A stretch of DNA of 64,000 bases, from positions 62,001 through 126,000 of the forward strand of contig DASZWD010000057.1 of assembly GCA_035546775.1 (NCBI GenBank). Reading direction: 5' to 3'. This stretch comes from Acidimicrobiales bacterium (GTDB lineage: Bacteria > Actinomycetota > Acidimicrobiia > Acidimicrobiales > JACCXE01). Shown here one piece after another: positions 41,241 through 53,751 of this stretch. The translations under genes were made by a program, and so were the position numbers. Position 1 is the first letter of the stretch, and each line of letters starts with the position of its first letter. The notes beneath the pieces were generated by a model that saw only the letters and a list, made by a program, of their open reading frames with translations, was not told where the DNA came from and did no database searches.

Positions 41241-43355
41241 ATGCGGGTCGCACCAGGACTGCCCTATCCCCTTGGCGCGAGCTACGACGGGGCCGGCACC
41301 AACTTCTCCGTCTTTTCCCGCGTCGCCGAGCGCGTCGAGCTGTGTCTATTCGACGAGCACAACAAAGAAACGCGCTACGTCCTCCCCGAGGTCGACGCCT
41401 ACTGCTGGCACGGCTACCTCTACGGCGTGGCGCCGGGCCAGCGCTACGGGTTCCGCGTGTACGGACCGCACGACCCGGCGCAGGGGCATCGCTGCAACCC
41501 GGCCAAACTCCTGCTCGACCCGTACGCCCGAGCCATCGAGGGGCAGGTCACGTGGAACCGCGCCGTGTTCGGTTACGACACCACGGGCCGGCGCCAGAAC
41601 CGCGCGGACAGTGCGCGCTTCGTGCCGCGCTCGGTCGTGGTCAACCCGTTCTTCAGTTGGGACAATGACCGCCACCCGCGCACGCCGCTGCACGAGACGG
41701 TCATCTACGAGACCCACGTCAAGGGTCTGACCCAGCTCCACCCCGACGTGCCCGAGGAACTGCGCGGCACCTACGCCGGCTTGGCCACTCCCGCCGTGAT
41801 CCGGTACCTCCAGGACCTCGGCGTGACCGCGGTCGAGCTGTTGCCCGTCCATCAGTTCGTGCCCGAAGGAGCCACCCTCGAGCGCGGCCTCACCAACTAC
41901 TGGGGCTACAACTCGATCGGCTACTTCGCGCCGCACAACGCGTACTCCGCCAGCGGCCAGCGCGGCCAGCAGGTGCAGGAGTTCAAGTTAATGGTCAAAG
42001 CGCTGCACGCCGCCGGCATCGAGGTGATCCTCGACGTCGTCTACAACCACACCGCCGAAGGCAACCACCTCGGGCCGGTGTTGGCGTTCAAGGGCTACGA
42101 CAACGAGGCGTACTACCGCCTCACGCCCGAGGACGCTCGGTACTACCTCGACTACACCGGCTGCGGCAACAGCCTCAACATGCGCAACCCGCACGTGCTG
42201 CAGCTGATCATGGACAGCCTGCGCTACTGGGTGAGCGAGATGCACGTCGACGGGTTCCGCTTCGACCTCGCGTCGACGCTCGCCCGCGAACTCCACGACG
42301 TCGACCGCCTGTCCGCGTTCTTCGACCTCATCCAGCAGGACCCGATCGTGAGCCGCGTGAAGCTCATCGCCGAGCCGTGGGACGTCGGCGAGGGTGGCTA
42401 TCAGGTGGGCAACTTCCCGCCGATGTGGTCCGAGTGGAACGGCAAGTACCGCGACTGGATCCGCGACTACTGGCGCGGTGACGAACAGAAGCTCGGCGAG
42501 CTTGGGTACCGGCTCACCGGCAGCTCCGACCTGTACGAATGGGGTGGACGGCGCCCGTCGGCGTCGGTGAACTTCGTAACCGCCCACGACGGGTTCACCC
42601 TCGCGGACCTCGTCAGTTACAACGAGAAGCACAACGAGGCGAACGGCGAGGACAACAACGACGGCGACAACACGAACCGTTCGTGGAACCATGGCGTCGA
42701 GGGGCCGACCGACGACGACGCCATCAACGCGCTGCGGCGCAAGCAGCAACGCAACTTCCTTGCCACGCTGTTCTTGTCAGCGGGCGTGCCGATGTTGCTC
42801 GGCGGCGACGAGTTCGGTCGCACCCAGCAGGGCAACAACAACGGCTACGCCCAGGACAACGAGATCTCGTGGTTCGACTGGAACCTGCTGCGCGACAACG
42901 CCGATCTCCACGATTTCGTGCGCCGCCTCATCCGATTCCGGCGCGAGCAGCCCGTCCTGCAGCGCCGACGCTGGTACCAGGGCCGCCAAATCCACGGTGT
43001 CGCCGTCACCGACATTGCCTGGTTCCGGCCCGACGGGAACCCGATGTCCGAGGACGACTGGTCGCAGGGTTACGCCCGCGCCGTCGCCGTGTTCCTGAAC
43101 GGCGAGCACATCACCGAGCCTGACGATCGCGGCGATCCGATACGCGGTGACAGCCTGCTGCTGTTGCTCAACGCCCACGACGGCCCGCTCGACTTCGTGC
43201 TGCCCGACGACAGCTTCGGCGACGCGTGGCACACCGTGGTCGACACCGCTGACCCCGGCGTGAATTTCCATACCGGCAGCGAGCACAAGGCGGGTACGAC
43301 GGTCACCGTGACCGATCGTTCCCTCCGGGTGCTGCTGCATGAACGCAACCGCTGA
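41241..43355 (+). CDS. glgX: Glycogen debranching enzyme GlgX (isoamylase type)
   Basis: 704 residues from ATG 41241. N-terminal CBM48 (GASYDGAGTNFSVFSRVAE), then a GH13 barrel: VVYNHTAEGNHLGP, the nucleophile in VDGFRFDLAST, acid/base Glu in LIAEPWDVGEGGYQ, and FVTAHDGFTLADLVSYNEKHN as the stabiliser region. It removes alpha-1,6 branches from glycogen limit dextrins, feeding linear chains to TreY. First gene of the eight-gene operon; the next gene overlaps it by 17 bp. Confidence 0.96.
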   Translation: MRVAPGLPYPLGASYDGAGTNFSVFSRVAERVELCLFDEHNKETRYVLPEVDAYCWHGYLYGVAPGQRYGFRVYGPHDPAQGHRCNPAKLLLDPYARAIEGQVTWNRAVFGYDTTGRRQNRADSARFVPRSVVVNPFFSWDNDRHPRTPLHETVIYETHVKGLTQLHPDVPEELRGTYAGLATPAVIRYLQDLGVTAVELLPVHQFVPEGATLERGLTNYWGYNSIGYFAPHNAYSASGQRGQQVQEFKLMVKALHAAGIEVILDVVYNHTAEGNHLGPVLAFKGYDNEAYYRLTPEDARYYLDYTGCGNSLNMRNPHVLQLIMDSLRYWVSEMHVDGFRFDLASTLARELHDVDRLSAFFDLIQQDPIVSRVKLIAEPWDVGEGGYQVGNFPPMWSEWNGKYRDWIRDYWRGDEQKLGELGYRLTGSSDLYEWGGRRPSASVNFVTAHDGFTLADLVSYNEKHNEANGEDNNDGDNTNRSWNHGVEGPTDDDAINALRRKQQRNFLATLFLSAGVPMLLGGDEFGRTQQGNNNGYAQDNEISWFDWNLLRDNADLHDFVRRLIRFRREQPVLQRRRWYQGRQIHGVAVTDIAWFRPDGNPMSEDDWSQGYARAVAVFLNGEHITEPDDRGDPIRGDSLLLLLNAHDGPLDFVLPDDSFGDAWHTVVDTADPGVNFHTGSEHKAGTTVTVTDRSLRVLLHERNR

Positions 43356-45309
43356 CGAACGCCGCGCGGCGTCCACCTACCGCCTTCAGCTGACGCCGTC
43401 GTTCGGTTTCGCCGCCGCGGCGTCGGTCGTGCCGTATCTCGCTGCCCTCGGCATCACCGACGTGTACCTGTCGCCGATCTTCGAGGCGCGGCCCGGTAGC
43501 ACGCACGGCTACGACGTCGTCGATCCGACGCGCGTACGCGCCGAGCTCGGCGGCGACGACGGCTTCGCCCACCTGCGCGACACCGTGGACGCGGCCGGGC
43601 TGCGCTTGCTCGTCGACATCGTGCCCAACCACATGGCCGCCGCCGACGCCAACCGCTGGTGGCGCGATCCGGCCTACGCGTACGTGTTCGACCGCGACCG
43701 GGAGACGGGAAGGTACCGGCGTTTCTTCGACTACGACGAGCTCGCGGCGGTGCGCCAGGAAGAGCCCCGCGTCTTCCAGCTGACGCACCGGCGCATCGCC
43801 GAGCTGGCCGTCGAAGGGATGCGGGTCGACCACGTCGACGGACTGCGCGACCCGCGCGGGTATCTCGAACGGCTGCGGGCGATGGCCCCCGAGCGGTACG
43901 TCGTGGTCGAGAAGATCCTTGAAGGCGACGAGGCGTTGCCCCGTACGTGGCCGGTTGCGGGCACCACGGGATACGAATTCGCGTCGCGGGTGCTCGGCTT
44001 GTTCGTCGACCCCGCCGCGCTCCCCGCACTCGACGCTCTCTACGTCGACCTGACCGGCGACCGCCGCACGTGGAGCGACGCCGTGCGCGCCGGCAAGGCG
44101 CACGCCCTCGATGCCGGCTTACGCCAGGATGTCGCCCGGGTGGCGCGCGCCTTCGGCGACGCCTCGCTGGCCGACGTGATTCGCGCACTGGCGATCGAGT
44201 GGCCGGTGTACCGCACCTACACGCGCCGCGGTGACGTGTCGCCCGCCGACGTCGCCGTGATCGAGGCGACGTGTGCTCGCGTGCGGACGCTGATGCCCGA
44301 CCGCGTCGACGCCATCGACCGCGTGGAACGAGCGCTGCTGCGCGTCGGCGGCGGTGACGAGGGTGCTGACCGCTTCCAGATGCTGACCGGCCCGGCGATG
44401 GCGAAGGGCGTCGAGGATCGCGCCTTCTACGACTACACCCGCTTCGTGGCCCTCAACGAAGTGGGTGGCAACCCGGACGCGTTCGGTGTGTCCGTCGCGG
44501 AGTGGCACGCGGCGTGCGCGCGTGCGGCCGAATTGCATCCGGCCGGCATGCTCACGACGGCGACGCACGACACCAAGCGCGGCGAGGACGTGCGCGCCCG
44601 GCTGGCGGCGATCACGGCGCGGCCCGGCTGGTGGGCGGACCACGCCGCAAAGTGGATGGTCAGCCACGACGGTATCGACGGGCCGACCGCCTATCTCTTG
44701 CTCCAGACCGTCGTCGGCGCGTGGCCGATCAACGAGGAGCGGTTGGCGGCCTACATGCGCAAGGCAGTGCGCGAGGCCGGTACGCACACGTCGTGGGGGG
44801 AGCCCGACGACGCCTACGAGCGCGCCGTCGACGCCGCGGCGCGCGCCGCGGCGAGCGACGCGGCGCTGCCTGAACTGGTCGAGTCGCTGGCCCCGGCGGG
44901 AAACGTAAACGCGCTGGCGCAGACGTTGCTGCGGCTGACGGCGCCCGGCGTGCCTGATACGTACCAGGGCACCGAGTTCTGGGATCTGTCGCTCGTCGAT
45001 CCCGACAACCGTCGCCCGGTCGACTTCGACCTGCGGGCCAGGACGCTGGCGAGTCGCGGCGGCGACGGCTGGGCCAAGATGGCGGTGATCGCCGCCGCGC
45101 TCGAAGCGCGCCGTGCGTTCCCGCAGGCCTTCGCTGGCGCGTATCGCCCGATCGAAAGCGACGAAGGCGTGGTGGCCTTCGCCCGCGGCGACGACGTCGT
45201 GGTTGTCGTGCCGGTGCGCCCCGGTGCCGACGTGGCGCGGGTGGCGCTGCCCGCAGGCGGGTGGACGAACCGACTCGAGGGCTCGCCCGTAGCCCTCTTC
45301 ACCCGTTGA
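43339..45309 (+). CDS. treY: Malto-oligosyltrehalose synthase TreY
   Basis: 656 residues from ATG 43339. STYRLQLTPSFGF and SPIFEARPGSTHGYDV at the N-terminus, IVPNHMA, the catalytic Asp in GMRVDHVDGLRDP, the Glu in VVEKILEGDE and ATHDTKRGEDVRAR in the C-terminal half identify TreY. It converts the reducing-end alpha-1,4 glucose of a glucan to an alpha,alpha-1,1 (trehalosyl) linkage by intramolecular transglycosylation. Shorter than most homologues (usually above 700 residues), but the catalytic motifs are complete. Overlaps glgX by 17 bp and treZ by 4 bp. Confidence 0.95.
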   Translation: MNATADERRAASTYRLQLTPSFGFAAAASVVPYLAALGITDVYLSPIFEARPGSTHGYDVVDPTRVRAELGGDDGFAHLRDTVDAAGLRLLVDIVPNHMAAADANRWWRDPAYAYVFDRDRETGRYRRFFDYDELAAVRQEEPRVFQLTHRRIAELAVEGMRVDHVDGLRDPRGYLERLRAMAPERYVVVEKILEGDEALPRTWPVAGTTGYEFASRVLGLFVDPAALPALDALYVDLTGDRRTWSDAVRAGKAHALDAGLRQDVARVARAFGDASLADVIRALAIEWPVYRTYTRRGDVSPADVAVIEATCARVRTLMPDRVDAIDRVERALLRVGGGDEGADRFQMLTGPAMAKGVEDRAFYDYTRFVALNEVGGNPDAFGVSVAEWHAACARAAELHPAGMLTTATHDTKRGEDVRARLAAITARPGWWADHAAKWMVSHDGIDGPTAYLLLQTVVGAWPINEERLAAYMRKAVREAGTHTSWGEPDDAYERAVDAAARAAASDAALPELVESLAPAGNVNALAQTLLRLTAPGVPDTYQGTEFWDLSLVDPDNRRPVDFDLRARTLASRGGDGWAKMAVIAAALEARRAFPQAFAGAYRPIESDEGVVAFARGDDVVVVVPVRPGADVARVALPAGGWTNRLEGSPVALFTR

Positions 45310-46823
45310 CCCGCCCGCGGGTGTGGGCGCCGGACGCGTCGAGCGTCGTCCTCGACCGCAACGGCGCGCCCGTACCCATGACGCGGGCGGGCGAGTGGTG
45401 GGAAGCGCCGTGTGAGCTCGGCGACGGCGACCGGTACACCTTCGCGCTCGATGGTGGCGCGCCGATGCCCGACCCGCGCAGCGCGCGCCAGCCCGACGGC
45501 GTACACGATGCCTCGGCCGTGGTGACGCTTGTTCCGCCACCGTCCTTCACGCCGCCGCCGCTGGCGGACTCGATCGTCTACGAACTCCACGTCGGGACCT
45601 TCACCGAAGGTGGCACCTTCACGTCCGCGATCGATCGGCTCGACGACCTGGTCGACCTCGGCGTCACGACGGTCGAGGTGATGCCGATCGCCGCCTTTCC
45701 GGGCACCCGCGGGTGGGGCTACGACGGCGTCGACCTCTACGCGCCGCACGAGCACTACGGCGGCCCGGCGGGTTTCCGCGCCTTCGTCGACGGCTGCCAC
45801 CGCCGCGGTCTCGCCGTCATCCTCGACGTCGTCTACAACCACCTCGGACCAGACGGGAACTACCTGCCGGCATTCGGCCCGTACTTCACCGACCGTTACG
45901 AGACGCCGTGGGGCCCGGCGCTGAACCTCGACGGTCCCGGCAGCGCCGAAGTCCGCGCCTTCATCGTCGACAACGCGCTCCAGTGGCTGCGCGACTACGC
46001 CGTCGACGGCCTGCGGCTCGACGCGGTGCACGCACTGTACGACCAGTCGCCGACCCACGTTCTCGAGGAGCTGGCCGACGCGGCGCACGGCCTCGACACG
46101 CCCAAGCTCGTGATCGCCGAGCACGAAACCCTCGAACCGCGCTTGGTCGACGACTATGGCCTCGACGGCCAGTGGTTCGACGCGTTCCACCACGCGTTGC
46201 ACTCGCTGCTCACCGGCGAGCAGGGCGGCTACTACAAGGGCTTCGGCACGCTCGACCGCTTGGTGGCCGCGCTAGCCGTCGGCGACGTCGACCCGAGTCG
46301 CCTCGTGGGCTTCGCCCAGAACCACGACCAGATTGGCAATCGTGCCCGCGGCGAGCGGCTGTGCCACCTTGTCGGGCCAGAGAAGCAACGGATCGCCGCC
46401 GCCCTCGTAGTGCTCGGCCCGTTCACGCCGCTGCTGTTCATGGGCGAGGAGTGGGCGGCGTCGACGCCGTTCCAGTACTTCACGGATCACCAGAACCCGG
46501 CGCTGGGGCAGGCGGTGCGCGACGGCCGCCGGAGCGAGTTCGCCGCGTTCGGTTGGAAGCCCGAGGACGTCCCGGATCCACAAAATCCCGACACCTTCGC
46601 CGCGTCCGCGCTGCGATGGGACGAGCGTGAAACGCCGCCGCACGCCCGCATGCTGGCGTTTCACCGTGACCTCATCGCGCTACGCAAAGCGAACCCGGGG
46701 CCGGTCACGGTTACGTCGCCGGCCCCGAACCGCCTCGAGATGCATCGAGGCAGCCTCGAAGTCCGTGTCGATCTGGTGAACAACGCATTGGAGATCGGCG
46801 GCAGCGGGTACGGCCATCCCTGA
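45306..46823 (+). CDS. treZ: Malto-oligosyltrehalose trehalohydrolase TreZ
   Basis: 505 residues from TTG 45306, which overlaps the treY stop as TTGA; this start puts RVWAPDA at the N-terminus as expected, and GTG 45321 is the only near alternative. GH13 motifs: YDGVDLYAPHEHYGGP, VVYNHLGPDGN, nucleophile in GLRLDAVHAL, and FAQNHDQIGNRARGERL. The usual acid/base region reads VIAEHETLEPR. Cleaves trehalose from the end made by TreY. Its stop overlaps the glgE start (TGATG). Confidence 0.94.
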   Translation: MTRPRVWAPDASSVVLDRNGAPVPMTRAGEWWEAPCELGDGDRYTFALDGGAPMPDPRSARQPDGVHDASAVVTLVPPPSFTPPPLADSIVYELHVGTFTEGGTFTSAIDRLDDLVDLGVTTVEVMPIAAFPGTRGWGYDGVDLYAPHEHYGGPAGFRAFVDGCHRRGLAVILDVVYNHLGPDGNYLPAFGPYFTDRYETPWGPALNLDGPGSAEVRAFIVDNALQWLRDYAVDGLRLDAVHALYDQSPTHVLEELADAAHGLDTPKLVIAEHETLEPRLVDDYGLDGQWFDAFHHALHSLLTGEQGGYYKGFGTLDRLVAALAVGDVDPSRLVGFAQNHDQIGNRARGERLCHLVGPEKQRIAAALVVLGPFTPLLFMGEEWAASTPFQYFTDHQNPALGQAVRDGRRSEFAAFGWKPEDVPDPQNPDTFAASALRWDERETPPHARMLAFHRDLIALRKANPGPVTVTSPAPNRLEMHRGSLEVRVDLVNNALEIGGSGYGHP

Positions 46824-48744
46824 TGAAGCGCGGGATCGTCGTCGACAACGTGCGTCCACGCACGCCCACCGGTCTGCCGGCGAAGGGAGTCGTCGGCCGC
46901 CGCTTGCGCGTGTCGGCCGACATCTTCCGCGACGGCCACCATGTGCTGGCGGCGCGGGTGGCATGGCGGGTGGCGGGCAGCAAGAAGTGGCAGGTCACGC
47001 CCATGGCGGCTGGAGTGAACGACGCCTGGGCCGCCAGCCTCGAGCCGACCGAACTCGGGCTGCACGAGTTCTACGTCGAAGCGTGGACCGACGCCTTTGG
47101 GACGTGGCGCCACGACACCGCGGCGAAGTTGCACGCCAACGCGGACGTCGATCTCGAACTGGAAGAGGGGGCTCGCCTGCTCGAGAGCCGGACGCGCCGG
47201 CTGCACCGGGTCGACCGCGAGCACGTGCGCTACGCCCTCGAAGCGCTGCGGGACCCGCAGCGCCCGGCGCAGGAACGATTCGACGCGGCGCTCACGCCCG
47301 AGCTCGTCGGGGCGCTGTCGGAGCTGTCGGGCAGCGACGCCACCAAGTCGCCGGTCCAGCGCGTGTGGATCGACCGCGAGCGCGCCGCGGTGGGCGCGTG
47401 GTACGAGCTGTTTCCGCGTTCCTACGGCGGCTTGCGCGGCGCCACGGCGCGCCTCGACGCCGTGGCCGCCATGGGCTTCGACGTGGTGTACTTACCGCCG
47501 GTCCACCCGATCGGCAGCAGCTTTCGCAAGGGTCGCGACAACTCGCTGACGCCCGACGACTCCGATCCCGGGAGCCCGTGGGCCATCGGCAACGCGTCGG
47601 GCGGCCACACCGCGATCGAGCCCGCGCTGGGCGACATCGCCGACTTCGACGCCTTCGTAGCCCGCGCCGACGAACTGCACCTCGACGTCGCGCTCGACTA
47701 CGCCCTGCAGTGCTCGCCGGATCATCCGTGGGTCGCGGAACACCCCGAGTGGTTCCACCAGCGGCCCGATGGGTCGATCCAGTATGCCGAGAACCCGCCG
47801 AAGAAGTACCAGGACATCTACCCGATCAACTTCTGGCCCGACGAGGAGTCGGACCGGCGGGCGCTGTGGGACGCATGCAAGGAAGTCGTCGACTTCTGGA
47901 TCGGCCACGGCGTGCGCATCTTCCGCGTCGACAACCCGCACACGAAACCCCTCACGTTCTGGGAGTGGCTGATCGCCCAGGTGCACGCCGACCACCCCGA
48001 CATCGTCTTCCTGTCCGAGGCGTTCACGCGGCCGAAGATGATGGCCAAGCTCGCCGAAGTCGGCTTCAGCCAGAGCTATACGTACTTCACGTGGCGGACG
48101 TCGAAGCACGAGTTGCGCGACTACGTCGAGGAACTCGCGTACGGCCCGACGGTCGATTACATGCGCCCGAACTTCTGGCCGACGACGCCCGACATCCTCA
48201 GTGGGCCGCTGCGCAACGGTCATCCCGGTGTGTTCAAGCAACGCCTGGTGCTGGCGGCGACGCTGAGCCCGTCCTACGGCGTCTACAGCGGGTACGAACT
48301 GTGTGAGAACGAACCATTCTCCGACGGCAACGAAGAGTTCCTGCATTCGGAGAAGTACGAGATCAAGCACCGAGACTTCGACCGACCGGACTCGCTGGCG
48401 CCGTTCCTGACGCGGCTCAACGAGATCCGCCGACACCACCCAGCGCTGACCGAGCTCGACAACGTCACCTTTCACCACAGCGGCAACGACGAGATGCTCG
48501 TGTACTCGAAGGCGACGGCTGACGGCAGTGACGTCGTGCTCGTCGTCGTCAACCTCGACCCCCACAACCCGCAGGAGGACACGCTGGGCCTCGACGTGTG
48601 GGCCCTCGGCGTCGGCGACCGCGGGCGTTATGAGGCCCACGACGAGATCACCGACACCACCTTTGTCTGGTACGGCGCCAACCCGTACGTGCGCTTGTCG
48701 CCGGCCGAGCCGGCGCACATCCTCCACATTCGCGAGGCGCATCC

Positions 48745-48748
<4 letters not shown>
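46823..48748 (+). CDS. glgE: Alpha-1,4-glucan:maltose-1-phosphate maltosyltransferase GlgE
   Basis: 641 residues from ATG 46823. An N-terminal beta domain, then a GH13_3 barrel: PPVHPIGSSFRKGRDN, LDVALDYALQCSPDHPWV, the nucleophile in IFRVDNPHTKPLTFWEW and the acid Glu in VFLSEAFTRPKMM. These are diagnostic of GlgE, which transfers maltose from maltose-1-phosphate to the non-reducing end of a glucan. The substrate is made by TreS plus Mak in the next two genes, so the gene order reflects the pathway. Confidence 0.97.
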
Positions 48749-50426
<1,678 letters not shown>

Positions 50427-50430
<4 letters not shown>

Positions 50431-51572
50431 TCTCCGACGAGCGCGTCCGCGAACTGCTTGACGGTCGCCGGTGGTTCGCCGGCAACGCCGCGACCGCCGA
50501 GGTGCTCGCGCGCACGGAGTTGGCCGGCGACCCGCCGCTGACCCAAGTGTTCGTGGCGAGCGACGGCCACCGCTATCAACTCGTGGTCGACCCCGACGGC
50601 GTCGAGGTCGACGACAACGTGAACGACGCGTACGCGTTGCTCCACGTCGTCGCGCCCGACGAGCGGGTGTCGTCGGTGCGGCACCTCGCGGCCGAGCAGT
50701 CCAACACCTCGTTCGTGTTCGACGAACGTGTGCTGCTCAAGTTGTTCCGCAAGGTGGGCGACGGGCCGAACCCCGACGTCGACGTCCCCCAGGCGCTGCG
50801 CCGCGTCGGCTTCGCCCACGTGCCCGACGTGCTGGCGCGTTGGCAGCGCGACGGGCGCGACCTCGCCGTGCTGCAACCGTTCCTCGCCGGCGCCACCGAC
50901 GGCTGGACGCTGGCGCTTACGTCGCTGCGCCAGTTGTTCGCCGAAGGCGCCGAACCTGAGTCCGCCGGCGGCGACTTCGCCCCCGACGCCCGCCGGCTCG
51001 GCGCCATCACCGCTGAGATGCACGTCGCCCTCGCCGACGCGTTCGGTACCGAGCGCGCCAACGCCGAACTCCTGGCGAAATCGGTGGCCGGTGGCGAGAC
51101 GGCGTCGAAGCTCGCCGTGCTCGAAGACGGTGGCGCGCTGATCCGCGTGCATGGCGATTATCACCTCGGTCAGGTGATGCGCACCGACGAGTCCTGGTTC
51201 GTGTGCGACTTCGAAGGCGAGCCCGCGCGCCGCGAGATCGAGCGCATCGCCCCGAACTCGCCGCTCAAAGACGTGGCCGGGATGGTGCGCTCGTTTGATT
51301 ACGCGGCGTCGATCGCGGCGCGCGAGCAAGACGAAGACGTACGCGGCTTGGCGCGCGCGTGGGAACGGCACAACCGCGTCGAGTTCCTGGAGAGCTACTG
51401 GGAAGCGATCCACGGCCACGACCTCGTGCCGCGCAACCACGCCGATGCCGTTGCGTTGATGGAGGCGTTCGAATTGGAAAAGGCCCTGTACGAAGTTGCC
51501 TACGAGCGGGCGCACCGCCCGGCGTGGGTCGAGATTCCGGAGGCCGCCGTGGCGCGGCTGCGTGTGGCATGA
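50427..51572 (+). CDS. mak: Maltokinase (Mak/Pep2)
   Basis: 381 residues from GTG 50427 (4-bp overlap with treS). It has the aminoglycoside-kinase-like C-lobe motif RVHGDYHLGQVMRTD (catalytic Asp) and FVCDFEGEPAR (metal-binding Asp), and N-terminal RRWFAGN typical of Mak. It phosphorylates maltose with ATP to alpha-maltose-1-phosphate, the GlgE donor. Shorter than the commonly described ~450 residues, the difference lying in the N-terminal cap. Confidence 0.94.
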
Positions 51573-53746
51573 CCGTCACCGTCAGCGACGAACTGGCGCG
51601 GGTGACACGCGGTGAACACCGCGATCCCCACCGCGTGCTCGGCCCGCACGCCGAGGGCAACCAGGTAATCGTGCGCGTGCTGCGCCCCGACGCCACTGCC
51701 GTCGACATCGTGACGGCCGAGGGTGTCACCGCAGCGCGCCCGGTGCAGCCCGACGGCCTCTACGAAGCGGCCCTGCCCGGCCCGCAGGTGCCCGACTACC
51801 AACTGCGGATCACGCGGCGCGACGGCGCGTCGTTCACCGTCGAGGACCCGTACCGCTTCTGGCCCACCATCGGCGAGCTCGACTTGCACCTTTTCGGTGA
51901 GGGGCGGCATCACGCGCTGTGGCGGGTGCTCGGCGCCCGGCCTATGCAGCATCAGGGCGTGACGGGGACGGCCTTCGCCGTGTGGGCGCCCAACGCCCGC
52001 AGCGTGCGCGTGGTGGGCGACTTCAACAGCTGGGACGACCGCGTCCATCCAATGCGCCAACTCGGCTCGTCGGGCGTGTGGGAGCTGTTCGTTCCTCACG
52101 CCGGCAGCGGCGATCACTACAAGTACGTCGTCGTCGACGCCTGGGGCCAGCGCCGCCCGAAGGCCGACCCCATGGCGACGGCCACGGAGTTGCCGCCCGG
52201 AACCGCCAGCCGCGTGTACGCCAGCGCCCACGAGTGGCACGACGAGGACTGGATGCAGCAGCGCCGCGGGTGGGACCGCCTGCACGCGCCGATCTCGACC
52301 TACGAGGTGCATCTCGGATCGTGGCGGCGCTGCCCTGAAGAGGGCGACCGCCCGCTCAGCTACCGCGAGGCGGCGGACGCGCTCGCCGATCACGCGCTGT
52401 CGCTCGGGTTCTCCCACGTCGAACTACTGCCTGTCGCCGAGCACCCCTTCGGTGGGTCGTGGGGCTACCAGGTCACGTCGTACTACGCGCCCACGTCGCG
52501 CTTCGGCGAGCCCGACGACTTCCGCGCCTTCGTCGACACGCTGCACCAGCGCGGCCTCGGCGTCATCGTCGACTGGGTGCCGGCGCACTTCCCCCGCGAC
52601 GACTGGGCGCTGGCCAACTTCGACGGCACCGCGCTGTACGAGCACGCCGACCCGCGCCGGGGCGCGCACCCCGACTGGGGCACGTTGGTGTTCAACTTCG
52701 GCCGCCACGAAGTGCGCAACTTCCTCGTGGCCAACGCGCTGTATTGGTGCCAGGAGTTCCACGTCGACGGGCTGCGCGTCGACGCCGTCGCGTCGATGCT
52801 GTACCTCGACTACTCGCGTAAGGACGGCGAGTGGCTGCCCAACCGCCACGGTGGTCGGGAGAACCTCGAGGCCATCGACTTCCTGCGCGAGGTCAACGAG
52901 CTCGTGCACGGCCAGCACCCCGGTGCCATGGTGATCGCCGAAGAGTCGACGGCGTGGCCGTCGGTGTCACGGCCCACGTATTTGGGCGGGCTCGGCTTCA
53001 CCTTCAAGTGGAATATGGGCTGGATGCACGACACGCTCACGTACTTCTCGAAGGATCCGATCCATCGGCGCTATCACCACAACCAGCTCACCTTCGGGCT
53101 GCTGTACGCCTTCAGCGAGAACTTCGTGCTGCCGCTGAGCCACGACGAAGTCGTGCACGGCAAGGGCTCGCTGCTCAACAAGATGCCGGGCGATCGCTGG
53201 CAGCAGCTGGCGAACCTGCGGGCGCTGTACGGCTGGATGTGGGCGCACCCCGGCAAGAAGCTGCTGTTCATGGGCGGCGAGATCGCGCAGGAACGCGAGT
53301 GGTCCCACGACCGCAGCATCGACTGGCACCTGCTCAACCTGCCGGAGCACGCGGGCGTACAGGCCCTCGTCGGCACGCTCAACGAGGTCTTCCGGCGCGA
53401 ACCGGCGCTGCACCAGCGCGACGTCGACGAGGCGGGCTTCCGCTGGATCGACGCCAGCGACGTCGACAACAACGTGCTGTCGTTCATGCGAGTGGGCGGA
53501 GACGACGCCCGCCCCGTCGTGTGCATCGCCAATCTGTCGCCGGTGGTGCACCACGACTACCGCGTCGGCTTGCCGCAGGGCGGCGAGTGGGTCGAGGTCG
53601 TCAACACCGACGACACCCGCTTCGGCGGCAGCGGCGTACTGAACGGCTCCGTCATTGCCGACGATGCACCGTGGCACGGGCTGGCGTACTCGGCGGGCTT
53701 CACGCTGCCGCCGCTCGGCGTCTGCTGGTTCGCGCCGACCACCTGA
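51569..53746 (+). CDS. glgB: 1,4-alpha-glucan branching enzyme GlgB
   Basis: 725 residues; ATG 51569 overlaps the mak stop (ATGA). Two N-terminal carbohydrate modules; CBM48 reads FAVWAPNARSVRVVGDFNSWD. Barrel motifs: EHPFGGSWGYQVTSYYAPTSRFG, nucleophile in VDGLRVDAVASMLYLDYSR, acid/base in MVIAEESTAWP and LSHDEVVHGKGS. Introduces alpha-1,6 branches in the glucan made by GlgE. Confidence 0.97.
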   Translation: MTVTVSDELARVTRGEHRDPHRVLGPHAEGNQVIVRVLRPDATAVDIVTAEGVTAARPVQPDGLYEAALPGPQVPDYQLRITRRDGASFTVEDPYRFWPTIGELDLHLFGEGRHHALWRVLGARPMQHQGVTGTAFAVWAPNARSVRVVGDFNSWDDRVHPMRQLGSSGVWELFVPHAGSGDHYKYVVVDAWGQRRPKADPMATATELPPGTASRVYASAHEWHDEDWMQQRRGWDRLHAPISTYEVHLGSWRRCPEEGDRPLSYREAADALADHALSLGFSHVELLPVAEHPFGGSWGYQVTSYYAPTSRFGEPDDFRAFVDTLHQRGLGVIVDWVPAHFPRDDWALANFDGTALYEHADPRRGAHPDWGTLVFNFGRHEVRNFLVANALYWCQEFHVDGLRVDAVASMLYLDYSRKDGEWLPNRHGGRENLEAIDFLREVNELVHGQHPGAMVIAEESTAWPSVSRPTYLGGLGFTFKWNMGWMHDTLTYFSKDPIHRRYHHNQLTFGLLYAFSENFVLPLSHDEVVHGKGSLLNKMPGDRWQQLANLRALYGWMWAHPGKKLLFMGGEIAQEREWSHDRSIDWHLLNLPEHAGVQALVGTLNEVFRREPALHQRDVDEAGFRWIDASDVDNNVLSFMRVGGDDARPVVCIANLSPVVHHDYRVGLPQGGEWVEVVNTDDTRFGGSGVLNGSVIADDAPWHGLAYSAGFTLPPLGVCWFAPTT

Positions 53747-53751
53747 CGGCG

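Noticed and set aside
44119-45540. 473-codon minus-strand frame opposite treY/treZ, and similar long frames across the glucan operon
   Set aside because: High-GC DNA gives long open antisense frames; sense frames carry all family motifs.
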